A stretch of DNA of 64,000 nt from Vitellaria paradoxa (Eukaryota > Streptophyta > Magnoliopsida > Ericales > Sapotaceae), in NCBI GenBank assembly GCA_019916065.1, contig CM034239.1, positions 34,248,419 through 34,312,418 of the forward strand, in the 5' to 3' direction. Of this stretch, positions 46,274 to 59,009 are shown in pieces. A program made the position numbers and the translations under genes. The notes under the pieces were generated by a model. The model saw nothing but the letters and a program-made list of their open reading frames with translations, was not told the DNA's origin and ran no database searches. Position 1 is the stretch's first letter. Each line of letters opens with the position of its first letter.

Positions 46274-46634
46274 GGTCCCGTTTGGCATCATAAATTACCT
46301 CTATAAATCTTTATAAATCTCTAACAATTTTTCTACATTTAATTTTCTCGTCATTTCGAATTTCAAAAAATTTTAATATTTCGCTAAAAAAATAAAAAAT
46401 TTGGAAGTAGGTTAACCGAATGTATAAATTTTTTATACAATCACATTTTTCGTGTCGAAAGTTTTCAAACAAGTACTATTGTTGTTATTTTTTTGTGATT
46501 TTTTTTAATCCGTGAGAACGGATTTAGAAAATCGTTCCCACGATTTGCTACTTTTCATAAAAAAGGCACTAAAATCAACTCCAAATCACATTTTATCTCA
46601 ATTTATTTTATTTTTTTTTACTCCAAATGAGGCC
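46274..46634. mobile_element. MITE-like element (GGYCYCRTTTGG ends)
   Basis: The left end GGTCCCGTTTGGCATC and the right end, reverse-complemented GGCCTCATTTGGAGT, form a short inverted repeat around 361 bp of AT-rich DNA. No secure target duplication was read. Confidence 0.35.
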
Positions 46635-46882
46635 TTATTGATAAAAGATGAAACTTTTATAATTTTAAAAGTAATAACTTGTTTAGTTGTTTTGTAGCAC
46701 CGCCAAATTAGAAGCAATTTTATAATTAATTGGCATATATTTATTGGTGATGAATGTTGAGCATAATCAAACGGGCGTGTTAAAATTAAAAAATTAAAAA
46801 AAAATTACATTTTGCGTTTCTGAGTTTTTCATCAAATTCAACTACATTTTAACGGTAATTATTAAGAATTTTGATAATTTAA

Positions 46883-47211
46883 GAGCTCATTTGGTTTTTT
46901 TTTCTATTTTTTGCTTTCTATTTTTGTTTTCTATTTTCTGTTTTGAACTCATTTTTTATTTTACGCTTTTAAAAATAAAGAAAAAACTCAAAATACATTT
47001 GATCATTGTGTTTTCAAAATTTGTTTTAAAAAATAGAAATTGAGTTTACATATAAAATGAAAAATAACAAAAAATCGTTTTGAGTGTTTTTAATTCAAAA
47101 TAAAAAAAATTATAAAATAATGAACAAAGAACATTTTCTTTTCTTTATTTTGAAAATTTTAAAATATAAAATGAAAATAGAAAACAGAAAAAAAGTAAAC
47201 CAAAGGCCATC
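46883..47211. mobile_element. Tourist-like fold-back MITE
   Basis: The left end GAGCTCATTTGGTTTTTTTT and the right end, reverse-complemented GATGGCCTTTGGTTTACTTT, with continuing T/C-rich complementarity over roughly 60 bp. TAA is duplicated on both sides (46880-46882 and 47212-47214). 329 bp, non-coding. Confidence 0.6.
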
Positions 47212-47214
47212 TAA

Positions 47215-48156
47215 GTGGTTGCGATGTGACTCTGTATTTGTAATTTTATAGTTTAATGCATATGTATCTATCACTTGAGAGATAAAATAATAAAAAGTAA
47301 CACCCGAGTGGAATTACACGGGCACGACATTATAAGAAATTAAATTCTCATATTCATAATCATTACAATTTAAATGTGGGGGGAATTATAGATTTAAAAT
47401 TATATATTTACTAAAAATGTACATATCTACACCAAAATTTGCTACGTCACTTAAATAATTATAAATACAATTTAGTTATTAAACACAAGTTATAAATAAT
47501 ATGTTAATAATGATTGAGTAAATTAATTTACTACTTTTATATTTTATGAAAGTAAACAACAAAATAAAGAAAATGTTATTTATACTAAGTTGGATGAGGA
47601 ATGAGAAGAAACCGAGAATTAGATTTTTCTTTTCTGGTTTTATAAGGTTTAAAGGAAAAAAACAAAAAATTCAAGAAAAAACACAAAAAATTAAAAAATT
47701 TTAGTACCAATCTAAGAAATTTAGGTACAATTTAAAAATTCCAGTGTGAATATAAAAATCTTAATATTGATCGGTACACACTGGTATAAGTAGGAATAAT
47801 TTTTATTTACGGAACATATTATATTGTACTGAGTTTTGTTCGATACCGACCAGTATAGAACAGAACATTATCTATAATTAAGGTTAAAATTTCGATTAAT
47901 AATGACGTGTTAATTATATTAATTTGTAAAAATCATTACTATATTATTAGAAATTTTCATCAAGAAAAAACTACAATCAAAATTCTTCACTGAAAAAAAT
48001 ATTAGAATAATGTGATTCTTCTACGAGTCAATCATTTTAAAGGAACCAACTTATTAACATGCATTCTAATTCTAAAAGTGTATTGACAATCATTTTAGCA
48101 CAATTTTCAAAAGAAAAAAAAGTTCCGATGGAGGATAGTTTCCCTTGCCAAAACTT
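47215..48156. other. AT-rich DNA downstream of the P450 gene
   Basis: About 940 bp between the fold-back MITE and the stop codon of the minus-strand P450. Its right end should contain the P450 3' untranslated region. No other feature is supported. Confidence 0.5.
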
Positions 48157-51100
48157 TCACACTGCAACTTTGTGTAAAATCATCTGAACACCATGTTTGG
48201 GGCGAAGGGTGAGAATAAAGGAAGGAGCATGGGTGTAGGATGGAGAGAGCTCAAATGAGAAGTGCCTCAGAATCATCGCCAGCGCCATTTTTGCTTCCAT
48301 CAGTGCAAAGTTGCTCCCAATGCATATTCGAGGACCCCCGCCGAATGGCAAGAAGGAGACCTGTTTCTTTGTTGCCTTTGCAATTCCTTGTGAAAATCTC
48401 TCTGGTTTGAACTCCTTCGCATCTTCACCCCAAATTTCAGAATCGTGATGGACAAAGATTGTTGGCACTATGATGCGAATACCAGCTGGTAGGATCATTT
48501 CTCCTAGTTTGGTCTCTTCGGTAACAACCCTCATTAGCATTATTGAAGGTGGGTATAATCTGAGGGACTCATTCAATATCATTGTTACCTGCAACAAAAA
48601 TATATATATTTTTAGAAATTATAAACATATTAATTATTATGTGAATTTTGTAAATGTGAGTGAAAAAATTCACTAAAAGGGTAATTTAGTGCAGAGTATT
48701 CTCGTATTACAAGATTTGAGAGGTGGTTAAATGTACGTAATTTTACCTCTATTTGCATAGAAAATATTTTTAGAATTTGAATTTTATGAACCGGAATTAC
48801 AATGAAATAATCTTTTATTTGGGTAAATGCATGTGTGAGGTGCATAGTGAATGATAAATTTATTTCACACAAAAAAAATTTATTGAAATAATTTTCATTG
48901 TTCGCTAATACAGAAATGATTCTTCTATTTCAAGAGATTGACGAGTTACGTATATTATCTATTTCATATATAAATATGGGTAAATTACACAAAATTTTAT
49001 TATATTTTACTATCAATGTCACTTTAGACTTGTACTTAAAATTGTCTCAACTTACTTTTTATATTTTTAAATGTTCTATTTTGCTCCTTCTGTTAGTTAT
49101 TATTAAAAAAATTTGATAGAAAACGTCATGTGTTCACTGTACACAATGGACATATAACATTTTCTTTCAATTAATTTCACGGAATGCGACAAAGTGGGAT
49201 TTTAAAAGTGTAAGGGATAAGGCAGAACGATTTAAAATATATATAAGAGGTAAATTAAGATTAAATTAAAGTACAAGATACTAATTATAATACCCTTTAA
49301 GTAAAAATCAAAAAAATATATGAAAATGACACGATATCATTAATGTTTAATATGTTAAATTTCTTAATAAAACTTTATTACTTTTTCAAAACTTTTTGTT
49401 CATGGACCCTGAAAATTACAAGATTGTATATTGGGACTTCTACATATATATATATATATATATATATTTCAGAAAACCCACAAAGATGAAAAGCTTACAC
49501 ATGCACATAAAGTCTTAATTAAAAGCTTACAATTTTAAGGCGGTTTAAACCATCATGGTGGTCTGGCCTGTTGCCCCGGAAAACATGGAAAACCTCTTCT
49601 CTTGCACGAATCTGCCAGTCTGGGTGCTGGCTTAACAAAACCATCGTCCAAACGAGCAAATTTGCAGTAGTCTCTTGTCCAGCAAAATAGAACAGCTTGC
49701 ACTCTTCAATCACCTCTTCAATGCTGATTCCTGCATTATCCTTATCATTGCCTCTGTGCTCTTCTATTTCTTTCAGATTTGCTTTTAGCAGTGTACTCAA
49801 CAAATTATCTTCGCACCCTTCTCCTGATTTCATGTCTCTTTCTTTTTTACTGATCATATCCCTTACAAGAGCTTGGACTTCATCTCTGATTTCTTTCATT
49901 CTCTTGTTCGTCTTTGTTGGTAGGAACCTACAGAATTATAAGTTTACATGAATAGATTTTTGGTGGGAATTAATCAGGGGGAGAGTACATCCAATAGTGC
50001 AATTTTGCGTTGCAGAACATGGGATTGGGTCCACGGACGAAGATTTCATCAATCCTCCACCCCTAAGTCACATAATTTGAAAGAGGAGCGAAAGTGAAAA
50101 AAGCCCCATAGGATGAACTTCTTAGAAACACAAGGCTGAGAGTGTTGCTGTTAAAAAATATTTAAATATTTATTTGTATTAACAAATATATTTTAAATAT
50201 ATTTTGTGTAAAATAATAAAAATTTTAACCTTTTCATTTGTGAATGTGATTTAACTATGTTATTCTGTGCATAAATTTTCCATAATAATTTATATATAAT
50301 CATTATATTTATCAATAAGTAAAAGAATAATTTAGAGCAATGATAAGATTGTTCTATTCACTTGAAACTTTACACTTATTAACAGTAAGCCGTGCAATGC
50401 CCTCCCGGGCGGTATAAATTTTTTTAAATTATTAACATTAAAATAAAATAAAAACTTTTTCCAAACAATCAAAATAGACATAAACATATATATAAATATA
50501 TAGGTAGTCTTTTATTTTTCAAGATACTAATCCAAAATATAACTGTAAAAAACATGATATGTTATCTATTTTTAATTTTGTTAAAATTCAAAAATTTAAT
50601 TCACGAATAAATACAAGTAAAAGAGCACATTGAATCTGTCATCGACAATTGAGCACCCCCATCCAATGATTTTCAGCCAAGCCTCCCAAAGCCCTGTTTC
50701 GGAGAGTTCACATTCTGTATCGATATCAAAACAAAAAATCTAATCGATGAAATTCACTTTGAAAATCGAAAAAAGAAGGACAAAAAGCCCACACAGATGT
50801 ATGATACATGAAAATCTCACAAGATTACCTGCTGGGTTTAACTATCATGAACTTAGTAAAGAAGAACACTCATTTCAAAACATTACACTGAGAGAATCAT
50901 ACATGACAAACAAAAAAAAAAAAAAAAAAAAATATGAAAACAAAGAATTTTTAATTACAAATAATAAATAACAAAGTAGAAAAATGAATGATTATATAGT
51001 TACAATTACAGTTCTTGCTTTTTTATTTTCAATCTAAATCTATGTCATTTTCTGCTAATGAATATATCTTAGCAAACTTAAATTGAAGAACTGTATCTGA

Positions 51101-54100
51101 TAAGAAAAGGGAAAGTGATAGAGATCCAAATAATTAGCTACTTTATTAATACTCCATAAACTCTCAAAATACATTCTATTTATTTATTTATTTGTTTTAT
51201 GATAATTCATTACCAATCTTTGAATCTAAAATTTTTAATTAATGCCACAACATATGTCCGCTCAAAGCACGCCTTTATTAAAAGGTAAAAGCCATAAAGC
51301 AAAATAGTTAGTAGAAAAGAAACTTAATACATATAGGAGTGAATGTTTTGATTTGTTATCATAAAAGGATAGTTGCAAGTATTTAGATCAAATCATAAGA
51401 TTTTAAGCATTTATATCATAGGGATCCATACGGAAATTTTCACAATCACTAGAAGTTCAATACCAAAAAAGGCAGAAGTATCATGCCAAAAAATTCAAAG
51501 TTTTTGAAATTTCCAATTCTTGTTCTTTCAATTTTTCAAATCAAGGCAAGCAAATATTAATATCAGAAATTACAAGTGGTAGAATAAAACTTATAACCCA
51601 CATAGAAGAGAGAAACCCAAAATTTTTTCAGGTGATGAGGGGAGTGTGTGGAGAAAGAGGAAATTGGAGAAACTCACACAGAAGAGGGGAATGCAAAAAC
51701 CTTTTAGGTGATGGGCAGGAGTGTGTAGAGAGGAGGAAATTGGAGAAGGAAATGACCGTTGGGTTTATTTTTTTGATTTTTGATTTTTTTTCTAACGCCT
51801 TTTAATGCAAGCTTTTATTATTATTGATTTTATTTTAAAAATAAAATCAAAATTCTGTTAAAAAAAAAAGAAAAAAGAAAATGAAGAGTAAAGAGGCATT
51901 GCCATGTAGGATGAGGGTGAAGGAGAGAAGAGAGAGACTATATGATTTTAGTATTATAGTATAGATACTATTGTCACTTTTGTCTCTATTCACCTAAAAA
52001 TTATATTTTTTTCCTTATTATTTTTTTATTTTTTATACTCATTCATTTCAAGATTATACTTCTGCTTCCGCTAATTATAAATTTTGGTTAGCTCATGGTT
52101 CAAGTGTTAACCAACAATTATAATATTTGTACAAATTATACAAATTTGCTACCTTAATTAGACAAACCAAACTGGGCTGAGTATTAGGGTGTTTAAGTTT
52201 GTTTGTTATGATATTTTCAAGTCAAGCTTTGATCAATCTCGAAATATTGTGATTGAACTTGGTTGGTTAGTTTATAAGGAAGTTTGAACTCGGCTTAATT
52301 ACAATAAACGAGTTTATTATTGAATTTTTATTGATCCTCTCATGAGTTTTCGTGTACTACTTGTGAGTTTTTATCAAGTGTGTTCACAAATTTTTTGTTG
52401 AGTCCACTTACAAGTGAGCCAACTCACGTGCATATAAATGAACATGCTTAACAAGCTTGAAAAATGAATTTGAGCTTGCTTGTTTTAATTTATCAAATAA
52501 ACATAACCGAGTTCGTTCACGGCAGTTTGCTGAATGTTTGATTGGTTTGCAACCATAGTAAAGATGTGTGTGTTGTGCCATTTCAAATCAAGCTTAATAT
52601 AATTAGCTAGTTGATTTTTTGACTTTGTTGTTATTACATATATAGTTATTAGACATTACCTAAAACCTGGAATTTGAGACTGCAAAGCTTGGTCCAGAAG
52701 ATGACATTGTTCCTTTTGGAGTTCAAATATCCTCCTGCCTTGTTCATAGCTGCTTCCAAATGCGGTCCGAGAAATCACATCAGAGGTCAAATTGTAGAGA
52801 TAAGGGGACACATCCAGCTCACATGAATTTTTTTCTGAGATCAATGCCTCCCATTTGCTTATCATCTCACTGCAACTTATGTACATTGCTGATGCCATGT
52901 CCTACAAGAAAAACCAAAACAACGAGGAACTAAGCATATATAATTGAGATATGAGGTTTTAATGAGTTGTAATTTGATATTTCAATGATTATTTTGATCC
53001 TGTCCTTTGTTAACTTTCAACTTTTAGAACAGAATGATCACTGATCAACTCCTATATTGTAATTAATTAAAAATTTAGATCATTAATTATTACAGAAAAT
53101 ATTTTAAACCCTGAGGTTAAATTTTGGTTAAAATTCAAATAGGCAAAATGAAATTTATCCAATATTAGTATAATCACAAAAATATTTGGAGAAAATCAGT
53201 TATTTTATATATACTAATTTTCTAAAGAGCGAGTAGTAAATTAGTCCCCCAGAAAAAGTAAAATAATGAATTGTTGCCTTCTCAGAATAGCCATGGCAGA
53301 AAGTTAGGGTTACCCTGAGCTGTAATTCAAGAAGTCTGGCCCAATTTTTTTATTCAATATATATATATATATATATATTTAAATTTAGCTTATCCTAATT
53401 TTTTAACTCAGCTCATTTTTATCTTTAAACCTTTTAATTTCTTCAATTTAAATTTTTGTAACTAAACTTACTTTGTTTTTAAACCTTTTGTTCAGGCAAA
53501 TTCCAAATCTTGAGTTCATCATAAACCCATAGTATAGTGTATGAAATCAGACATAACATGGGATTACTTTTTTTTGTGTGTTATTATTTTTTAATATTTA
53601 GTTGGTAGGATATAAAGTAAAAAAAATGTCATTTAATAGTTAATAATTTAAAATTTTTAAATTTTAACATAAAATAAATGTGAATATATGGATATACAAT
53701 TTCACCTACAATACCACATGCGGTGATATTGTATATCTCCATTTTGAGGGGATATACAATTCTAAGTCTGATTCACTAAAATATATATACATATATAAAT
53801 ATATATATATATGAAATTTAGGGGATCTACGGAAGTAATGGCCCAATCCTATTCCATGTTCCACAATTAAACACAGCTTATAATGCAACGTGGGGTCACC
53901 CAAACCCACTAATGTTTTTAGACGGCCTTACCTAATTTCACAATCACAATCCTGTGATCGGCCCGCCGTAAGATGCCCCAGACATGATCGGGATTGCCCA
54001 TTTGGCAAACCTTAAATTTTAAAAATTCCCAGTAATTTGTAATAATTTTTAACAACTTTTAACTAATTTTTTAACGCTGTTTTACTTAAAAATTCTCAAA

Positions 54101-54343
54101 ACTTTTTTAACCAAACAAGCACTAAGAGAAAGTGGAAGTCCATGAGAAGATTGTTTATTTATAACTTACGGCTAAAGCATATATTGGAGATAAGACAAGG
54201 GATTGACTCTAATTATAGATAATTATTTTTACTATTTAAAATTAATACTGGCACATTTTATTTTAAATTGTATGTCACAATTAGATTTTTTTTACTATTA
54301 ACGTTAAATAAAAAATAGTATGATCAATGTCAAAAAACTATAT

Positions 54344-54386
<43 letters not shown>

Positions 54387-56551
54387 CTAAACAATATAAA
54401 ATGTCCAGAAAGTCATTAAAGAGGTATTTGGAGTTTTAAAAAGTTCCCAAAAAAATAAAAAATTAATGTCAAAATAATATAAAAGTGACACGTGACAAAA
54501 TTTAATCAGAAGAAATTGAAACTTTTAGACTTTTTTTGAAATTTTTTAAAAAATATTGAAGCTCCAAAAATGAGATGTTGAGGGGAGGCAAATATAAGTT
54601 ACCCAAAAAAGGAAAAAAAAAAAAAAAAAAAAAAAGAAGGAACACTACCTTGCATAGAAAAAAGAAAATAAGAAAATAAAAGAACACTATACCTTCAATT
54701 TCTCTAGGTGGAAAGCTGGATTCATGATTCTTCTATGCTTAGCCCATTTCTCATCCTCATATGTGACAAGGCCAGCCACAAGCAAATTGTGAAGCGGACT
54801 TTGTTTTGGTTTTCTGAAAACATTACTCTTCAGCAAGATTTCATGAATAAGTTCAGGGTCCATTATGTTAACCCTTGGAAGGGACCCACTCCATGTAAAA
54901 GAATTCTTGCCTGCAATAATAGGCTAATAAATTATAAATAGAGTGGAGAAGCAGCGATACAACTCTGGCTTCAATCAGAATTTCAGTTTTAAGCAGATTG
55001 ACAACCGTGAATTGGTTGTTGTTGCAAAACTCAATCGGCTTAAGATTGAAGAATTGATTGGACTTAACTTGATCCACCCCCAGGAGGTGTGGATTTAAGA
55101 TTTGTAATCTAAGGTTGTGTTTGGAATAGAAATTAGTAGTTGAGTTTTTTTTTTTTTTTTAAACTGGGTACCTGAGTTATTAGTTATTAGTTTTTTTAAT
55201 TTTTTTTAAAGTTATCAAATTTATCTTTTTACATTTTAAATTTTTCTTAAACTTTGAAGGACAAAAATATCAAATTAACAAAAAGTTAAAAAATTAGTTC
55301 CTAAAAAGTTTTTTTTTTCCCTTTTTCAAACACAAAAAAAACTAATTTTTTTTAGTAACTATCTAGTAGCCAGTTTAAAAAAAAAAAAAAGTTAACTTTT
55401 TTCTCCTCAAATTCAACTTAATTTTCAAATGACTGAAGGTTAATTAATAAGTGAAAAAAAAAATGAGAGTAAAGTAAAAATTTTTAACAATTAAAGACTA
55501 AGTCAAGCTTAAGATTAGAACTGGAAACGAATCGAACCAAGTCGAACTTGAATTTATTCGAACTTGGTTCGAACTATTTTTTATACTGAGTTTGAGTTCG
55601 AACTTGACTTAAACTTTTATATAAACTCGAATTTAACTCGATAAAGAAGAATTTAAGGTCGAAATCGGTTCACAATAATTCGATTAAACCAAATTTACAT
55701 CGTTTTAGTTTAAAATATAATAAATAAAAAATATTACAAAATACATATATATTATTTTATCGAGGCGGCTCTTAAAACTTTCAATATGAGCTATTCTAAG
55801 TTTGATTTTAAACTCAATTTTAAATGAAATATAAATTGAACTTGATTTGAGTTCATTTTGATTAGGAACCACGCTCGGCTCCTTCCCTTTTTACCTTGGA
55901 CCAATGCATACCCATATACGTGGAGTACAGTGTACTCATTTACACTGATGGTATTGACTTTAATCTTGAATGTCTATCAGATTTACGAATCCACTCACGG
56001 AGAATCAGGATATCCACTAATCTTGATTGATCGTCCGCATAAACGAAAACCAATTTATCATGTTCATGAAACCAGTTCAGAAAGTGGATTACTCCATTAT
56101 TTTTGCTCAAAGTTCGACAAATTAAGAAATATAAATATTGGCAACTTGATCAGGCAAGCGTTATAAGAATTACCCTTTTTTTGTTTGGGGGGGGGTTTAA
56201 AACATAGCATCATACTTTCCCCACAGTACTACAAACCCATAAAAAAAAAAAAAAAAAAAAAAAGGCAATGAAAGGAAACAAACCATATTTGTTGATAATA
56301 TGATGGTGGAAGGGCAGAATATGAGGCAGAATATCATCAGACACATTGAGAGGTCTACTTTTCGCTTCTTTGGACAGAATGAACATGTCCTTGGCATCTC
56401 CGTAATACAGCCGGTAAGGATTGCCGCGTAGACCTTGTTGCCTAAGCAACATCTCCAACTTCTTTGGTCGCAACCACGCCCAATTCAACACATATGACAC
56501 CAATCCAACCAACGCAAGGGTTACTGCAACTGAATGGATCGTAACTTCCAT
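48157..56551 (-). CDS. Cytochrome P450, CYP72A family
   Basis: An ER-anchored haem monooxygenase. CYP72A enzymes include secologanin synthase, gibberellin-inactivating and triterpenoid-oxidising members, so the substrate cannot be told from sequence alone. The five exons in coding order are 56551-56284, 54910-54693, 52901-52660, 49927-49531 and 48588-48157. Introns are GT-AG with matching phases, giving 518 residues, the usual CYP72A length. The N-terminal membrane anchor spans residues 5-27. [17 protein letters not shown] is a CYP72 signature. The I-helix is AGQETT (325-330). The K-helix ExxR is ESLR (382-385), and PERF is 437-440. The haem loop is [11 protein letters not shown], with ligand Cys464. 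No lesion is seen. Introns are 0.9-2.7 kb and hold microsatellites, poly-A/T runs and MITE-like pieces. A (GA)n tract lies just upstream of the start. Confidence 0.94.
49446..49468. repeat. (TA)n microsatellite in P450 intron 4
   Basis: About 11 TA units near the exon 4 end of the intron. Similar TA runs lie in the same gene's introns at about 53361-53378 and 54346-54381. Confidence 0.9.
50330..51970. repeat. Possible dispersed repeat inside P450 intron 3
   Basis: A stretch with GCCGTGCAATGCCCTCCCGG near 50390 at one end. At the other end is a purine-rich tail (GGAGAGAAGAGAGAGACTAT) followed by TATAGTATAGATA near 51960. In between, two segments near 51600 and 51665 repeat a theme (GAAACCCAAAATTTTTTCAG / GGAATGCAAAAACCTTTTAG, then GGTGATG and GTGTGTGGAGA / GTGTGTAGAGA), forming a direct repeat of about 70 bp. 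Boundaries and class are unknown. Confidence 0.3.
53992..54122. mobile_element. Short MITE-like inverted repeat in P450 intron 2
   Basis: About 130 bp between GATTGCCCATTTGGCAAACC and a right end reverse-complementing to TTAGTGCTTGTTTGGTTAAA. Both arms continue into T/A-rich partly complementary sequence. No target duplication is certain. Confidence 0.3.
55858..56166 (+). other. Unassigned mixed-composition block in P450 intron 1
   Basis: About 300 bp of less AT-rich DNA with an open frame of 102 codons on the plus strand, opposite to the P450. It contains [20 protein letters not shown] and [14 protein letters not shown]. It starts from a non-ATG codon and has no obvious splice partners. The residue pattern looks protein-like, but I do not recognise it. 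An organellar or retroelement fragment is possible. Confidence 0.25.
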
Positions 56552-56584
56552 TTTTCTCTGTGCCCAAAACCGGTCTTAGCACGT

Positions 56585-56585
56585 T

Positions 56586-56612
<27 letters not shown>
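56585..56612. repeat. (GA)n microsatellite upstream of the P450 start
   Basis: About 14 GA units (CT on the gene strand), 35-60 bp upstream of the P450 ATG. It therefore probably lies in the 5' leader or core promoter, where CT/GA runs are common in plants. Confidence 0.9.
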
Positions 56613-56616
<4 letters not shown>

Positions 56617-58420
56617 ATACATATCACATGAGTAAAGTTATGCTATAGAAACATTTGTCCAAAAAAATAAAAAAAGTTATAAAAAATACGTAAAGATTTG
56701 TGTGCTTATTTTAAATTGAAGCCGCGCATTAAGATGTCTTTTAATTTAAAAAATATCATTGCTAAATTATTGTCACGTATAGTTATGGATAAATTCTTAT
56801 GATAAAATAGCATTTTCATCGTGTACTATTTTCTTTGGTGCTAAGGACAAGGTTCACTTCACATGGATGCTTTTATTGTTATAGCCAAGCAAATGCATTT
56901 TTTAAATGGAATTGTACAGTCAACGAACAGGGTTCTAAGCAAGGCATCTGATGATATATCTAACAACCAATATTTTGAGGCCCTTTGGTTTACCAAAAGA
57001 AAAAAAAAATCAACAAAAAATTAAATTTTACTAATTTTTTTTAATTTTCTCAAATTTTTTTCACCAAACACTTTATAAATTTTTTTCATTTTCTCCAACT
57101 TTTACCAATTTTAATTTTTTTTTAAGATTTTTATAAATTTTTATTAAACACCTAACTAAGTTCTAAAATAACATATGTCAAAAATTGATGCAAATTAGTT
57201 TTTATTTTTTATTTTTTTTGTATTGCCAAACAGCCCTTTATGTCGACGACGACGGACTTGTAACTTTTGTTTCCAGGACACATCAAGGCCAACTGTATAG
57301 TAAATTTTATCAAAAATCTTGAATTTTGACTATTATCTGAATTAGAACTCGCGCAATGGTATAAAAATTATGCACACTGAGTACACCAATGAAAATTTCA
57401 TGTTTAGGCCATAGCAATGAAAAATTTCCCTACGCGGAGTCTAATTTTCTTGTCATGAGTATTGTAAAGATAAAACACCACCTAGCAAGTTGCATTATAC
57501 AAAAATCTTTACTCAAGGTGTCCGAATTATCTAGTATGTATCTCGATTAATCTTTGAAATTTTAAAATTAACAATTGAACAAACTTTCTAATAACTCTTA
57601 GAAAATTTGAACTAGTAACCTGTAAGGAGTAAACTCAAAATCTTTCTAATTGAACTAACTTAATTTGAAAAAAAAAAAAAGGATGTGTGCCCCCATTATT
57701 CTTTAGTTTATTGTATAGTCATTTTCTTTAAGTAAGCTTGCTTTTATATAATAAAGGCGAAAGGTTGCCACACCATCAGGTATGATGTTAATACAAGAGG
57801 TGTTTCAATCTATTTAGGTCTAAGGTCGCTTTCTTAATAACTTTCAGGTCTTTTCAATAGATCAAGAAATGCTACTTGCTATGAATTTTTATATTTTACA
57901 AATTAACGTATTATGAAAAAAACAATATACTTTTAGGGTTTTAGTAGACTCCTATATATTAATTTCTATTATGCCGATTAAGTATAAGAATAAATTTTAG
58001 TACCTGATACGATGTATTATATGTTATTATCTAATCTCTCAACCTAACTTTTAGATAATTTTTTTTATTATTGAAATACATAAAAAAAAATTTAAGAACA
58101 AAATAAAAAAATGGGTGACATGATAACCCACCAATGCAATAATTTAGAAAAAAAAATGACATATACACACATCTAAGTAATACTCGGACATAATTATTAA
58201 AAAAACATAATGACACATATATACCTTTAACACAAGTTTCTTAAGCATTCATAAGTCTGATTTAGATAATAATAAAAAAAAAGAGGACACATAAACACAT
58301 TTAATTGACATAGATTTTCCAAATTTTCGTTAATGTCTGATAAAAAAATTTAAAATAATAAACACACCATAATTAAAAAAATAAGAATACATAGTGATTA
58401 GATGTATTTTCTCAACTTAC
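56613..58420. other. P450 upstream region, AT-rich, with one MITE-like piece
   Basis: About 1.8 kb that should contain the P450 promoter. At about 56979-57237 the ends GGCCCTTTGGTTTACC and, reversed, GGGCTGTTTGGCAATA bound an AT-rich 259-bp segment resembling the other MITE-like elements here. The rest shows no coding, RNA or clear regulatory feature. Confidence 0.4.
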
Positions 58421-58564
58421 CGAACTAATGAAGCAGGTCTTGAAATAGTTGAGCACAGGGCACCTCATACCTAGCAATGGCGTCCGAGTAGAGGTGAAGA
58501 AGCCGAGCAGTGCGATGGGCAGGACCCAAGACACGATCATCGCAATCCCATGATTCACGCCCAT
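58421..58564 (-). CDS. Putative orphan first exon, unrecognised membrane-leader protein
   Basis: On the minus strand an ATG at 58564 opens 48 codons that end exactly at a good donor (TCG then GTAAGTTG). The product starts MGVNHGIAMIVSWVLPIALL, a hydrophobic leader of about 20 residues, and continues through GMRCPVLNYFKTCFISS. GC content is far above the flanks, which supports a coding origin. No matching downstream exon was found towards the P450, and no family is recognised. It could be a first exon whose gene is broken, a captured fragment, or chance. Confidence 0.35.
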
Positions 58565-59009
58565 AATACTGTAACTACCATTAATTCGGAATTATCGCCT
58601 CATAAGTTTAATTCGATGCTTTCCTTATCCGAATAAGAAAACAACGACGAACTAGAGAAGGTTTTGAATTTGATTCCAAATATATTTCTACGAAGATTAT
58701 TATAAATAACAGATTAATCAACCCTAACAGGTACGCAATTATAAACTACCATTACTTTGCCAAATTAAACTCAGATAATTCTATTCTAACTTAAGCATTG
58801 GAGGATTTTTGGTAAGCATCACAGCAGTGTCAGCGGAGCACAGATTCTTGGATTGAGGTTTGGATTAAAAGGTACGAGTTTTCTCCGTCATCAGTTGGCA
58901 ACGTCTATGGGAATAACATTCCTTTTGAGTTACATGGTTCTAACTAGATCCAATATGCAAACACATGAAAGTCTATCAACTGCTTCGATGTAAAACTAAA
59001 ACTAGGGGA

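Noticed and set aside
53706..53909. 67-codon minus-strand frame in P450 intron 2
   Set aside because: It contains a TATATA-encoded Ile/Tyr repeat and no recognisable motif. Probably chance.
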